Below are positions 18,874-31,380 of a stretch of 64,000 nucleotides of DNA, piece after piece. The translations under genes were made by a program, and so were the position numbers. How positions within the stretch are numbered: position 1 is the first letter of the stretch; each line of letters starts with the position of its first letter. This DNA comes from Symbiodinium natans (Eukaryota > Sar > Dinophyceae > Suessiales > Symbiodiniaceae): assembly GCA_905221605.1 (NCBI GenBank), contig CAJNDS010002433.1, forward strand, positions 1-64,000, in the 5' to 3' direction. Below the pieces are notes generated by a model. The model did no database searches. It was not told where the DNA came from and saw only the letters and a list, made by a program, of their open reading frames with translations.

Positions 18874-19832
18874 GTGACAGAGCAACCGATCATCACTTAT
18901 GTGTTCTACTGGAAGAAGCACGGGCTTGTATGCGTGCCGATTTCAGAGGCTCAGCTGTATGATTACTTTAAAGCCAATCCCGATGCGGCCCCGACGGCCT
19001 TTAGATCGCTCCTCCTTTCCTTGAGCTTTGCACACCACCTCCTGGGACTAGTAATTATGGGCGATGCATTAAGGAGTGGAAGGATTCTGGGTCTTTCCAC
19101 TTCGCATTACTCTGATCGATGCGCTGTTAAAAGACGGCCTGCCTTGTTGGTAGATCAAGTCTTGTGCCTGGAGGTCATAGTTCTAAGGGTGAGCGCCAAA
19201 GCAGCCGACCGCCTGGCTGCCGGATGCTTCCTCTTAATGGTCTTCGGTCGGCTTAGGTTTAGCGACATGCAGCGAACCTCGGGGCTCATGATTGACTCTA
19301 CCATTGTCGATGGTGTGGAGGTTGGGTACCTTGAAGGCGTGGCGGAGAGAACGAAGACTTCGATCTTGCTAGAGAGAAAGGTTCGAGCCCTGCCGATCGC
19401 AGTGCCCCTTAAGTGCATCGGTCCTTCGCAGTGGGTCAGGCCCTGGCTGGAGCTCCGACAGCAGAAGAATTGGATGACACATACCCGATGCTGCCTACGT
19501 CGGCTTACGGAGGAGGATGGACTAAGGTGCCACTGAAGGTCACATCGGGAGGTCAATGGCTCAGATCCCTTCTACCGCAAGCCTCCGCCCCGGCCAATGC
19601 GGTAAAGATAGCAACTCACTTGTGCAAGTGCACGACCTTAAGCTGGCTTGCAAAAAAGTTGCTGCTGGCTCTTGCAGAACTTTGGGATACCATGTGCCGA
19701 GGCGTGACAAATCCCTGACCATCTGCGCTCGAGAGGCGTTTGCGGCACCCTTGAGAGAGCTTGACAAGGTCATCGATGAAGTCGCGTTAAAGGACTTTCA
19801 GCCTGATCTCACTAACAGTGGACTCATTGCGT
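18874..19832 (+). pseudogene. Decayed tyrosine recombinase (dinoflagellate YR-element type)
   Basis: Three ORF pieces in three frames (18874 to ~19465, ~19465 to ~19670, ~19675 to 19832) read as one protein. The first has a helical core and the first catalytic-Arg region, GRLRFSDMQ, then KTS...ERK...LPIAVP, familiar from the recombinases that are abundant in Symbiodinium genomes. The second has GGGWTKVPL and THLCKCTTLSWL, matching the His/Lys-box helix. The third has LGYHV and then LTICAREAFAAPLREL, where the nucleophile Tyr is expected at the Cys. So there are two frameshifts and a lost nucleophile: a dead copy. Relatives move DIRS-like or Crypton-like elements; I found no terminal repeats to define element ends. 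Family assignment rests on remembered sequence pattern, not a search. Confidence 0.7.
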
Positions 19833-19895
19833 CTCTGGCGACGGCCTCTTCAAGAACTTCCAAGACGAAGAAGACCACCAGTTCTCCGATGATGA

Positions 19896-20060
19896 TCTCC
19901 TGGTCCCCTGGTCCCCTGGTCTGCTGGTCTCCTGGTCTCCTGGTCCCCTGGTCTCCTGGTCTGTCGGTGCCCTGGCTGGTTTCCCGGTCTGCTGGTCTCG
20001 TGGTCTGCTGGTCCTGTGCTCCTCCGACCCGCGGTCTCTTGGTCCTCTGGCGCCCTTTCA
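19896..20060. repeat. CTGGTCTC-type minisatellite
   Basis: A degenerate array of CTGGTC(T/C)CC units, about 10 bp each, directly after the recombinase relic. Confidence 0.8.
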
Positions 20061-20179
20061 CCGGTCCTGCTGGGCTTCTGAGCCTCCTGACCCTATAGTA
20101 CGTAAAGTAAATTTTGCAAAGATAAACACATGCATACAGTATATAAAATATAATATTTGTTATCTTATATATTAATACC

Positions 20180-21112
20180 ACCCCCAACCCCCCCGCTGTT
20201 TTTTTAGGCCGTGCATCAAAGCATATGCCATATGCACACATTTTCGGAAACCCATCATGCAAGCGTCGTGTTTGCAAATGGGGGGGCTGCGCCCCCCCCC
20301 AACCCCCCCGCTATTTTTAGCCGTGCACGCTTGCCTCAAAGCATATGCCATATGCACACATTTTCGGAAGCCCGTCATGCGAGAATCGTGTTGGCAAATG
20401 GGGGGGCTGCGCCCCCCCCCAACCCCCCCGCTTTTTTTGCCTTGCAAGGGCCGCGCCCCCCCCTACCCCCCTTGCTTTTTGAAGCCGTGCAAGTTTGCTT
20501 CCAAGCATATATATATATTACATATTTCTATATATACGTTTTATTTTCACCCTCCAACCCCCCGCTTTTTTTTGGCCTTGCAAAGCTTGCTTCAAAGCAC
20601 ATTTTCGGAAACCCATCATGCGAGAATCGTGTTTGCCAAGGGGGGGGAGGCTGCACCCCCTCCAACACCTCCCCCCCCGCTTTTTTTAGCCGTGCAAGTT
20701 TGTTTCCAAGCATACATATATATATATATATACATTTTCACCCCCAAAGCATAGCCAGACATTTTTGGAAACACGCGCGAATCGTGTTTGCAAATGGAAG
20801 GGACTGCGCCCCCCCCCCAACCCCCCGCCTCTATTAAGCCGTGCAAGCTTGCCTCAAAGCATATGCCATATGCACACATTTTCGGAAACCCATCATGCGA
20901 GAATCGTGTTTGCAAATGGGAGGGGCTGCGTATACATTTTCGGAAACCCATCATGCGAGAATCTTGTTTGCAAATGGGGGGGAGGGGGGGGGCTGCCCCC
21001 GCCCCAACCCCCCCGCTGCTTTTTGACCGTGCAAGCTTGCCTCAAAGGCCATATGCACGCATTTGCGGAAACTCATCATGCGAGAATCGTGTTTGCAAAT
21101 GGGGGGGGCTGC
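20180..21112. repeat. ~120-bp tandem satellite with G/C hairpins
   Basis: About seven copies of a unit containing GCCATATGCACACATTTTCG, then GAAACCCATCATGCGAGAAT and CGTGTTTGCAAATGGG, followed by a G-run, GCTGCG, a C-run and AACCCCCCGCT. Anchors occur near 20240, 20360, 20602, 20765, 20880, 20938 and 21060. The G-run/C-run pair can fold into a strong stem in each unit. Some copies have expanded TA tracts or are truncated. ORFs on both strands through the array merely repeat the unit. Confidence 0.85.
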
Positions 21113-23585
21113 TTGACCGGGTTTTACAGGTGGCCTCCAAGGCAAAGTTAGGGTCAATAGCCTGGTTGCTGGTTCCTTGTGATGGAGGGCTGAAACAATC
21201 TGATGAAACGCGTTGCTACCTTGACAGGGGCACGCAACGGAGTTCACAAGGCATTGTGCCGCCCAGGGGAACCATTGCTAGACAGTTTGGATTGTGCGCG
21301 GTCCGCCATCATCAGTTGCAGTTCCGGTGCGTTCCTCAGCAAACTCAGCAACAGCCCCTGCACTGTTGCCAGAAGTGCAAAGTGCAGAGGTCAAGGCACG
21401 CTGCAGCCCCTGCGAGGCATTCCCCGTGTCCCGAGGCGGACTAGAGGCCAGCCAGAGGGTAATTTGGAGTTGTCCATGCAACGCGTAATGCAAAGATATG
21501 TTGTATCGGAGGTTCCTGTGCAATGCAGTTTAAGTACTTTCGTTGCTGCGTGGGATCAAGCTATCTGAAGCGTTTTGCTTCCATTAGCCTCCTCGAGCTC
21601 GTGCCGCAAACCGGGTGGCGAGTTTCTGGAGCAGCAGCTTGGCAAAGCATTGTGTGGTGTGCTGCGTGAGGAAGTCTGTCAATTGATGACTGCCGACGGA
21701 TCTGAAGAGATTGCCGGCGTTAGGATTGCGGTGTGGAGCATGAGTTTCTCACACCAAGGCCGCCAAGGCCGCCATGCAATCATCTGACGAGGACAGGAGG
21801 AACGAACAAGCAGCGAATGCTGCAACGACACCTTCGTCCCCTCGTCCTTGCAGCCAAGAAGAGCTGCTGAAGAAGCCTTCTGCTTGCACCTTATTGCCCA
21901 GTGGGGTTCTGAAACTTAAAGTTTTGCGAGGAACTGGGGGATTCCGAACTAGGGGAGGGACATGACCGGAAAACATCAATGAACAACCAAGTGAAACGTC
22001 AGGTGTGGCAGGTGACTGTATGGATTTTTGGAGGACCTCCGAGTTTTTTTCGCGAAAGGGCGGCAAAACAACCCGGAGAGTCCTTAGAGACCCCAAGCTC
22101 CCAACAATCATAAGACGCTGAGCCTTGTTCCCTTAGCCCTTGCCCTTGCCCCGCCCAAAAAAACTTGCCTCCATTCTTGCGATACGAGGAGCCTGTTTTA
22201 TCGGCGTGCGGCTTTGAAAAACCAAAAGGACCCTAAACCCTCAACTGCAGCAGGGCTTGGTGATTTAGCTGAGGATCTTTGGCCCTACTGGCATGCCTCC
22301 AACTCCTCCTAAATACGTGCCCGCGGCCCTTCGGCAGCAGCGAGCAGCGTAATCTGGAATTGAGCAGTTGGCCCAGTTTTTGCAAAAAGGGCCATAACCT
22401 TCGCCCACCTTAAACCCGAAAACACATGTGAAGCTCAGGACCTGCCGAAGAGGAACAGGGGTCTTTTCGACCTTCCGCTGGATTGAAGGGGCGACGAAAG
22501 AGATGGACATAGATGGACGCAATGGCAGCTCGATCAAATTCTTGAAAGGGTCTGGCGCGCGAAACTCCTGGGCAGGTGTTTGCAGGCTTTTATCACCGCG
22601 GATGCTGAACAGCTTCGTTTCCCCCTCCTGAGTTTTTCGTGTGACGAAGTGCAACCGTCAGCTCAAGCCAAGAGAGACTCCCCCAAAAAATTCCCAAACA
22701 TGACAGCATTGCAGAAATCCGACTATCTAGCATCGGGACGGGATGGATAGGGCCTTTATGAAGTGCGTCAGGCTTGAGAGCTTAGGACTTCAAGCGGCCC
22801 ACATCAGCAACGGCTTCCCAGCCTTCTGACTGCGAAAGCCCCAGGATTATCCGCTGCATGCTTCGCTCCATACTAGTGTCGCCAGCTGTCCACTGCACGA
22901 TCCATACCTTCCGAAGCGACTTGCCGGGCTTTTTTCTCTGCCCAAAATGTTCACTTGCCCGATACTGATGCTTGTCTGGTGACTGAGAAGCAAGGTCACA
23001 TGCCCTGAGCAAGCTGCCCAAGCGTTTTATGCCGTGGTTGGTGTAATTTCTCCCGTGTGGTCCTTGTGCTGTCCTTGCATATCACCCGGCAAGCATCGCG
23101 CCTTTTTTGTTTGTGGGCGAAGATTCTGCGCTGGAGCTTTCACTTGTGCGAACCGGGCTGTAATCGGTTTCAATTTCATCCGAGATCTAGTCCAGACAGT
23201 CACACTGGTTCTTTGTACCTTTAATGGAGGCAGTTGGCTGCTTTGAGCGCTAAGAGGCGAACGTTCAGCAAAACACGAGAGCAATGTCAGAAGGCGTTGT
23301 AAATTCCCAGTCGCTCGCGTGAACAGCCCCCAATGATAGAGAGTTCTGCACTCTCCGGAGTGCCCGTGCGTGCCGCACGATGACTGGCTGTCGGGGGGTA
23401 AGAGTGGGGCTTGGGCTCCATGACACGAACGGTCTCGTATGTCAGTATTGCTTCTTCGTAGTTGAATCTATCCATGTTGCATGCATCTCCGCTTTGGTAC
23501 TTTTCATCGGAAGGCTGGGTTTAGGTGGGCCACCCCTAAAGTGATAACTCTGCAACACTGGGTTTGGCTTAGCCCCGCTAGCGCG
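21113..23585. other. Stretch with no recognised gene
   Basis: Short ORFs on both strands lack domains and clear codon bias. Several splice-like AG/GT bounded open segments exist, but I could not join any with confidence. Confidence 0.35.
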
Positions 23586-23765
23586 GTTTGGTAGTGTGTG
23601 ACCAACGCTCCAAACCCTAGACCCTAAACCCAAAACCGCAAATCCTAAACCCTAAACCCTAAACCCTAAACCCTAAACTTCTAGAAGCTCGAAACTGCTA
23701 GGGTTTAGGGTCTAGGGTTTAGGGTGTAGGGTTTAGGGTTTTGGGGCTTAGGGTTTAGGGTTTCG
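23586..23765. repeat. Head-to-head telomere-like tracts (CCCTAAA then TTTAGGG)
   Basis: CCCTAAA units on the left switch through a short spacer with CTTCTAGAAG to TTTAGGG units on the right. This is the first telomere-like tract of the window; the orientation flip is what a fold-back or capped-end fusion would leave. Confidence 0.85.
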
Positions 23766-23887
23766 GCCAATGATGGCACAATTCCCGCAGATGCATCCGC
23801 ATTGTGCCCTTGTCGTAAAAGAGAGATTGGGTCGGATCAGCACCTCGCGGCCCAACTTTACTGTTGAAGACCCCTTTCCTCTGCTCC

Positions 23888-24004
23888 TAGGTAGGATCAG
23901 GGGGACCCTTAAAGGGGAGCCCTTCTGAAACCTCTTCTGGCTCTCTTAAACAGGGACCACATTCAGAGGGTCTATGTCCCCAAGGGTCCCCCTAATCCTA
24001 TCCC
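23888..24004. mobile_element. MITE-like hairpin element, family C
   Basis: TAGGATCAGGGGGACCCTT (23892-23910) and AAGGGTCCCCCTAATCCTA (23982-24000) are inverted repeats with one mismatch. There is no ORF inside. Only one copy is seen in this window. Confidence 0.55.
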
Positions 24005-25180
24005 CTATATTTGCGAGCATGCCAAGGGTTTGCACCCTTCAAAGTGAAGAGAAAGCTGGTGCGTGTGTCGTGTTCATACGGATGATTGGCGTTGGAGGGT
24101 GATATGATTTGATTCTCCACACTTTGGTGCATGTATCGAATTGGAGAAGTAAGACCAACTGCTTAAAAAGCAAGCGGCTTGATTAATCGAGAGTGCAATC
24201 TATATACATGTATATGTATATGTTTTGTAAACAAGTGGCAGAGGTAGTTATGCAAGACAGTAAGAACAACTAACAACACGGAACAGCAAACCATCGAAAA
24301 CGATCAAAATTAGAACGACCAACGCAACAATACAACATCGTAAAGAAAGGACAGGAACGCGTGAAGCCACTACATGCCCGTGGCTTTCGCTTCTGGCAAA
24401 GCTCGCTCACATTGCCGCCAGCCTGCTGTACTAGAGAGCCATTTCTGAGACAAAGAGCTGTTGCATCTTATGGAAGGGGTCAATGGGCAACATGGCTGTT
24501 TCAGTGGCTGCGTGGCGTTGCAACGTTGTGTTGCCTCGAGTTCTTTTAGCTGCACGAATAGCGTGCAGGGCTGGCGCTAGTGACAGAGAAGTGACAAGCT
24601 GCTGTGAGAAAGAGCTGGGCAGCTGAAGGCGGATGCAGGGAGCACAGTCCTTCGTCTGTGGCTCGGTGAAAGATTAGTCTGCCAAAGATCTCTCACATTT
24701 CTCACGATTGACGCATGTTCAAGTGCCATGATTCACTGGCAGCAATGGCCTGTAAGACTCGGCGTAAGACCTAAGATGTGCGTAGTCCAACGCCTTTGTG
24801 CCTTTGTTGACGGGCTCCGTCAACAGCATTTGTCATCTTGGTAGCGGCAGCACTGTCCGGAGCGTCAGAGCTCTGGTTGCTGGCGAAGGGCAAGGCGCCT
24901 CCGCCGCTCTTTCAGCCATGACAACCGACCTTTTACAAGTGACGACTGCCCAGCAAAAACAAATACTACCCACGCTTTGCAAGTGTGCTTGTCGATAAAT
25001 TTCCAGACCGCGTGCCGCACGCCGCACGAGTTCATGTCCTCATGCTCGGCTTGTACAATCAACGAGTCAACGAGGTTTCTTCACCAGTTTGGAAAGTGGC
25101 TATTCGTAATCTCGTACACACTCGATTTGCCAGCGCGCTCAACCCTAAACCCACCTCATCACTACCGTCCCTCGTGCTGG
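24005..25180. other. Stretch with no recognised gene
   Basis: Mostly AT-richer single-copy-looking DNA around 24100-24360, then moderate GC. No domain-bearing ORF was seen. Confidence 0.35.
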
Positions 25181-25288
25181 AAAGAGAAAGAGAAAGAGAA
25201 AGAGAAAGAGAAAGAGAAAGAGAGGGAGAGAGAGAGAGAGAGAGAGAAAGAGAAAGAGAAAGAGGGAGAGACACAGGGAGAGGGAGAG
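25181..25288. repeat. (GAGAAA)n microsatellite
   Basis: AGAGAAAGAGAAAG and GAGAGA units. The charged Glu/Arg/Lys ORFs here are repeat translations. Confidence 0.9.
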
Positions 25289-25754
25289 GCGTCAGATTCG
25301 ACTGGGCATGACTGACAGTTCTCTAACTTCTGGTCACCTCTAAGCAACGGGTCCGTATTCTGAGAATGAGAAAAAACATACTAGTAATGGAAATAAGAAG
25401 TAGAACTGTACAATAAGGACCCAAAGCAAAGAGACAGAGCAGCTACAGCGTTGACATAGGAGGCTTTACGCAGTCTAGGGTTTAGGGTTTAAGTTTTAGG
25501 TTTAGGGTTCTAAGCGTTTAGGGTGGAGAAGCCATGTTCCTCGGGGGATCTGCCACTCTACCTCCTCATGCATCAGCTGACGATGCGCATGCCACAATAT
25601 CATAGAACACCCCAAAAAGGCCCACAGATCCGACCCTCATGTACACCCCCAAGGCCACCCAGTAGCCCAGCCGAAGCCCTAGACCCCAAACCCAGAAACC
25701 CGAAACCCTAATTCCCAGTCAAGGCCTCTGCACTGTGTTGTTGAGAAGCGGCTG

Positions 25755-26006
<252 letters not shown>

Positions 26007-26008
<2 letters not shown>

Positions 26009-26505
26009 AGCTCGTCCCGCAGCATCTGCCGCTGACCCGGTAGTACTCGTCGTCGTCCGGGCGCTCCCTGTACCAGTCGCGCTTCTCCTCCTCCGTCCAG
26101 TCGCTCTCCGTCGCCTGCTCCGCCAGGCTCTCATACATTTCCTCTTTGTTATTTTCAACGCAAATGTCAGTTGCGTTCTCTACATCAGCCCCCCGTAGAC
26201 GCCCGAGTCCGACGTGTTCCGGCCGGCGGCCACGTCCCGCCCGCTCGGCGGGGGCCCACCTCAGCTGGGGGACCCTCCGGTTCACGGCGTCCGTCAAGCG
26301 CCCCAGCTCGTCCGCGTAGCTCCTGGCGCTCTCGCCTGTTGGCCAGCCACTGGTTACGGTGCGTTCGCAAAGCAAAAAAGGCCCTGGCGTCTATCAGCTG
26401 CTGCTGGCGCTTGTAGAGCAGCGGGGTGAGGTTGTAGGAAGGGTACTGCTTGTGAAACGCGCGCAGCATCGCGGCCTCGTTGCGCCACTCGGGGTAGCGC
26501 ATCAT
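26007..26505 (-). CDS. Coding fragment between trinucleotide arrays, frame broken
   Basis: Two overlapping minus-strand frames each make good protein for half the length. The first, from ATG at 26505 or 26502, reads MRYPEWRNEAAMLRAFHKQY and on to about 26340. The second, from about 26340 down to 26007, has GESARSYADELGRL, an acidic MYESLAEQATESDWTEEEK stretch and the end of the ORF. The switch could be one indel or a short intron. The composition (Arg, Glu, Trp, Tyr rich, helical) is far from repeat-like, and GC is high against the flanking arrays. I recognise no family. It could be an exon of a minus-strand gene with the arrays in its introns. Confidence 0.4.
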
Positions 26506-26520
26506 TTAGAGGATCAGAGA

Positions 26521-26762
26521 TCCTGCTACTGCTACTGCTACTGCTACTGCTACTGCTACTGGCTACTGCTACTGCTACTGCTACTGCTACTACTACTACT
26601 CCTACTACTCCTACTACTCCTACTACTCCTACTACTCCTACTATTCCTACTACTCCTACTACTCCCACTACTCCTACTACTCCTACTACTCCTACTACTC
26701 CTACTACTCCTACTACTCCGACTACTCCTACTCCTACTCCTACTACTGCTGCTGCTGCTGTC
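26521..26762. repeat. (CTACTG)n / (CTACTC)n array
   Basis: About 240 bp of CTACTG and then CTACTC hexamers. It mirrors the TAC array on the other side of the coding fragment. Confidence 0.9.
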
Positions 26763-29395
26763 CCAGGAGGTATAGAAGAAAGCCGAAGCCATATCCTGAC
26801 CTCTCACCAGGGCAACCCTGAACAAAAATAAAATCAAGGTTAGAGACCACTGCCACTGTACAGGACAATACAGAGGTGCCGCGCTGAAAAATGCAATCTT
26901 GATTGTTGTTTCAGATATGTTAAAACCTTCGTGTGTTTCACAACCTTAAAAACTACGATGCTCACCTCACTATATCAACTTAGAAAAGCTCAACACAAAG
27001 AAAGACCAACCAAGCGTCATAGCACAGAACAGTGGAAACATTCATAACTTTTGAACTTAAACAGTTACAGTTCAAAGATAGTTTCAGTTTCCTATCTTTT
27101 TCCTTTGACAAGCTTGAAAAATTAAAGAAATATGAAGGAAACGAAAAAATGACCGACTGGCAGGGCAACTTCAAATACAGCAAAACGAGTAAACACATCA
27201 AACCAGATGAATGTCTTGACTTGCTATAGGGGTTTCCAGATAGATGGCTCACGTAAATGCCTTGGAGGTGTTTGGACCTGTTTTTCCTTGTTTGGAAGTG
27301 TTTTGGTAGGAAGTCTTGCAAGTGTTTGAAGGCGTTTCACGTTCTTGGTACGTTGGCTCAAGACCGGAATGTGCGAGCATGCAAAAGTGCAGGGCTTGGT
27401 GTAAGTCTTGTAGGGCTAGTCTTGTAGGGCTGAGGGTTGCTTGCTGCGTTTCGGTCTTTTACGCCTTCGATGTCAACTTCGTTCTGCAACGAACTCACCA
27501 TGCCTCTTAACCCCGCCTCGGAACAGGTCAAAGGCTTTAGGGCGTCTTGCAGTGATTCTGAGTCCTCATCTCGTTGAAACTCTTCGTGAGACTATCTTCT
27601 TAGTCAAACTCGTGTGAATGTTACAAGGCGTATTCAGGTCCTTGCTAATTCAAAAAAACAAGTTTGTCGTCTTGTGAATCAGAATGGCGTATGCTGCGGT
27701 GTCTGCAATACTCCTGATCCAGGCCATGGTGCGTTTGGACAACGCCACGGCGCACCATTGTCAGGGCCGGCCAGTCAGGCCTGTGCAACCCGTCCGATAT
27801 CACCAAAGTTCTGTCGGAGCGCTTGAAAGGCCTGCTAGGTGCTCAAAATGTTGTTAACGTGAGCAATGGTGGAAGCTGTGGGTGAGCATGAGCTAGAAAC
27901 ACCCTCCAGAGAGAGCACTTCGACGGGACAGTGCAGCGTTTCCACGTGGGTTTCGCTCTTCTTAAGAAACCTGCAGGTGCACCCATGCATGGCGTGATAG
28001 CTTGTAGGGCTCTGCTTCTGCAGGCTGGTATTTTTGAGGGTCTCATTTGCCAGTAACAAACTCGCAACGTCGGCTGTGAATTCCAACAAGCGCCTCAAAT
28101 CTTGACGCAAGCGCACCGCAAAACCGAGGGGGACTGCGCTGGACATTTCAAAAAAGTGTCGGTTTTTTGCTTTGCAGTTCTTCAAAGTAATTCAGGAAGC
28201 AGCGTAGGATTGGTCCAGTGGACTGTGCTCAAATTCGCGATTCCAACTGAAGATGTCGTTACCCGGTCGGTTAAATTAACTGGTTTAACGCAGTAGCGCA
28301 GGCGCAGCAGTTTTGATGGGTTTTTGGACACTTTTTGTTTGTTGTCAGGTTTTTTGTATCTTCACTTTTTGAGAAATTTCAAGGTTACAGCTTGAAAACA
28401 TCTGCAAATTCCGCGTGACAAATCCTGAAGAGATTGGTGTTGAGACATCTTTGGTTTGGAAAGTCTGTCAAAGTGCCTGAGACGGTTTTTCCAAGTGGTA
28501 AAGTTTTTTGGTTTTTGTCAGTTGTGGTCTTGAGACATTCTTTTGGTTTAAAATTTTTCGGTTCATGTTGAGACACCTTCATGCTCAATGTGGACTTAAA
28601 GTGGTGCTGCGACACTATTTGGTGTCGAGACACCTTTTGGTCAAGTTTTTTGGATTGACATCTCAACTTCGCATTTGAATTGAACCAAAAGAGTGTCCGG
28701 CTTGCTTCTGTAAATGGAAAAACCACTTTTGTGCCAAGTGCTTCGTGAAGGAGTCGATGTTGTGTGGGGAGGTGGGTGGGTGGGGTGCAGAAGCGAGAAA
28801 AGCTTGCTTGAGTCACCTGCCGTTGTCACCTGCAGCTCAAGTGAAAATGGTGACATCAAATTATTTCAAATCAAAAACCATTTCCGCTTCAAGCCTGAAA
28901 AAGTTCTGGGTGTGTCTGTGTGTGTGTGTGTGTGTATGTGTTTGGAAAGAGGCAGCAAAATCAAACAAAAGTAGAGAAGCTTGTGTGACCTTCACAGCAA
29001 GTCTTGGCAAGTCGAATGTGTGTGTGTGTGTTTGTGGTGTTGGTGGGGTCGAAGTCAATTTTTTACAGCGAGAAATGCGAAGGAAGCAAGGAAGCTTCCG
29101 GCACCTTTACTGCCATTAGAGGTTTGAAACTGGTGTTTTGGGGGGGTTTTTTGGGGGGAGCTCCAAAAAGTGTTTGAACTGGCGTCGCTTGAAAGGGCCT
29201 CCCCGGTGCAGAACAAATTGCTGGACGACCAACAAAAGAGAGCCACTTTTTGTATATGATCAAGGCATGGTCACTTGGAAGCAGCTTCCGTTTGCTGGAA
29301 ACAGCATTTTCTTGACTTGCTGATGGATAGAGTGACTGCTCATGTGCAAGTGATTGTGACTCTCTGGAAGGTTTGATAAATCGGCTGAAAATGGG
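26763..29395. other. Stretch with no recognised gene
   Basis: Lower-GC DNA with TG-rich tracts at 28914-28936 and 29016-29034. ORFs are short and without domains. CTTGTAGGGCT is duplicated near 27405 and 27418. Confidence 0.35.
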
Positions 29396-29399
29396 TTTT

Positions 29400-29960
29400 G
29401 GTAAGATCTTTGAGGGGCCAAAAATGCACCCCGAAAAATGGACGCCTCAAAAAGGCCTCAAACACAAAGCCACAATAGCTGGTCGTGTTTGAGGCCAATT
29501 TGAGGCCAGGCCTCAAACAGCCCTTAAACGGGCCTCAAATCCAAACCGTGCCATCGTTTAACGCTTGCTTGAGGCTGGTTTGAAGCCAGGCCTCAAACAG
29601 GCCTCAAGCACAAACTCATAGCTTGCCATCATTTGAAGCCCTTTTGGCGCCCATTTGAAGCCAGTTTGAAGCCAGGCCTCAAACTGGCTTCAAATCTAAA
29701 CCCCCATGCTTGCCATCATTTTGAGGCTGGCTTTAAGGCCAATTTGAGGCCAGGCCTCAAACTGGCCTCAAATCTAAACCCCCATTAGCTTGCCGTCATT
29801 CGAGGCTGGCTTGAGGCCAGTTTGAGGCCAGGCTTCAACATGGCCTCAGATCCAAACCCCCAATAGCTTGCCGTCATTTGAGGCTGGCTTGAGGCCTCAA
29901 ACAGGCCAGGCCTCAAACAGGCCTCAAATCCAAACTCCCAATAGCTTGCCGTAGTTTGAG
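29400..29960. repeat. Palindromic TTTGAGGCCAGGCCTCAAA repeat field
   Basis: About six imperfect units of 80-95 bp, each with the near-palindrome TTTGAGGCCAGGCCTCAAAC and the spacer CAATAGCTTGCCGTCATTTG. Whole units are direct repeats; each core is self-complementary. Confidence 0.8.
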
Positions 29961-30960
29961 GGCCTTGGGGACTCGGGGCTTTATAATACTCAATAAAGTG
30001 TAACCCATCCATCCGCCCAAACAATCCCTATCCAGGCGCTGCCCGCCAAAACACCACCAGAATTACGGGGTCCCCGCAAGGCTTCGAGCCCGGACGAACC
30101 CTGGCTGCCTCTCTTCTTCAATGTGAAAAGAAAATTTTACGCCGCAGCTGGCTCCAAGTCCTCTTCGTTTTCCATTCAAAATGTCACGACACAAGTTCTC
30201 CATCATTTTTTCATGTTCCAAAAACGTGAAAACCTGTTGATCTTTCTTTTTTCCTTGAAGTGCTTCTGTTTTGTCGGGTCACAAAAGAGACAATTGGTCT
30301 GAAAAAGGGTGGCAAAGAAAACACATTTTCAAGTTTGAAAAAACTTTCAATTCAAATAGGGTTGAAAAATAGTAAAGTCTTTTTTCAACCTCAGAACGGG
30401 ACTGGAACAAAGATCGGGGCCAAAAAGGAGATTTTTTGGCAGAATCTGACGGAATCCAGAAAAGGACATTCTGGGCCCAAGAAAAAAGAAACCCTGAGTG
30501 AGCCTGTGTTTTTTTTTGGCCCCGTGCTGTGGTTGAAAAAAGACAGAAGTTTTTTTCGGCCCCGACGCTCGCTTTCAAATAACAAAAGACGGCAGGGTTA
30601 AGAAAAAGACGTTTCGGGGCCATGAAAAAGAGCAGCTCAAATGCTCGATTGTTGTTCCTTGGCTTGTTTATCAGCCAGCACTGCAGACCTGATGATGTGC
30701 TTCGTTGCGCGAGCTTCGTGTTTGTGGGTTTCATCTGTGCCTCAAGTGCTGGCTGGAGTCTTCTTCCGAACCATTGGAGCTGGAACTGCCACCAGCTGTT
30801 TTCGGAGATGGGGTGGGATGCTCAGTATCCCCTGAGGCAGGCCTGAAAACCCCCCTAAGGCCCTGAACCCCAAAGCCCTAAACCCGAAACCCTGTCTTTT
30901 TGGGAGTCCGAGGGGCGTGGGCAAGGAGAACTTGACCCAACTTTTGAGTCGAGCGCTCTA
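29961..30960. other. Stretch with no recognised gene
   Basis: Contains several GGCCCC/TTTTTT-rich imperfect inverted segments at 30400-30620, which generate mirrored ORFs on both strands. No domain was recognised. Confidence 0.35.
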
Positions 30961-30964
30961 CCTC

Positions 30965-31380
30965 GGATATTTCTGTTGGGGTTTAGGGTTTAGAGTTTAG
31001 GGCCTAGTTTAGGGTTTAGGGTTTAGGGTTTTCAGCTCTGGACGCCGCCTTTTTGAGAGTTCTCATGTTTGTTGATGCTGTTGATTTTTGAGGCCGTGAT
31101 GGAATTCAGAGTTGCGCTGTTGGGGTTTTCAGCTTCCTGCCTTGATTCTTGTTGCTCCCTCTTTTTTCCTACATCTCTGGCATTTGGCGTTTGTGATGTG
31201 TCAAACCGTAGCCAGACGAGGATGCTACGAGCGTGCCGAGATCGAAACCCTAAACCTTAAACCCTAACCCTAAACCCTAAACTCTAGAAAAGGTGCACAG
31301 GGTTGTTAAAACAAAGCCCTAAACCCTAAACCCTAAACCTTAAACCCTAAACCCTAAACCTTAAACCCTACACCCTAAAC
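30965..31380. repeat. Telomere-like tracts in both orientations
   Basis: TTTAGGG units at 30975-31030 and CCCTAAA units at 31243-31380, separated by about 210 bp of unique DNA. Confidence 0.85.
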
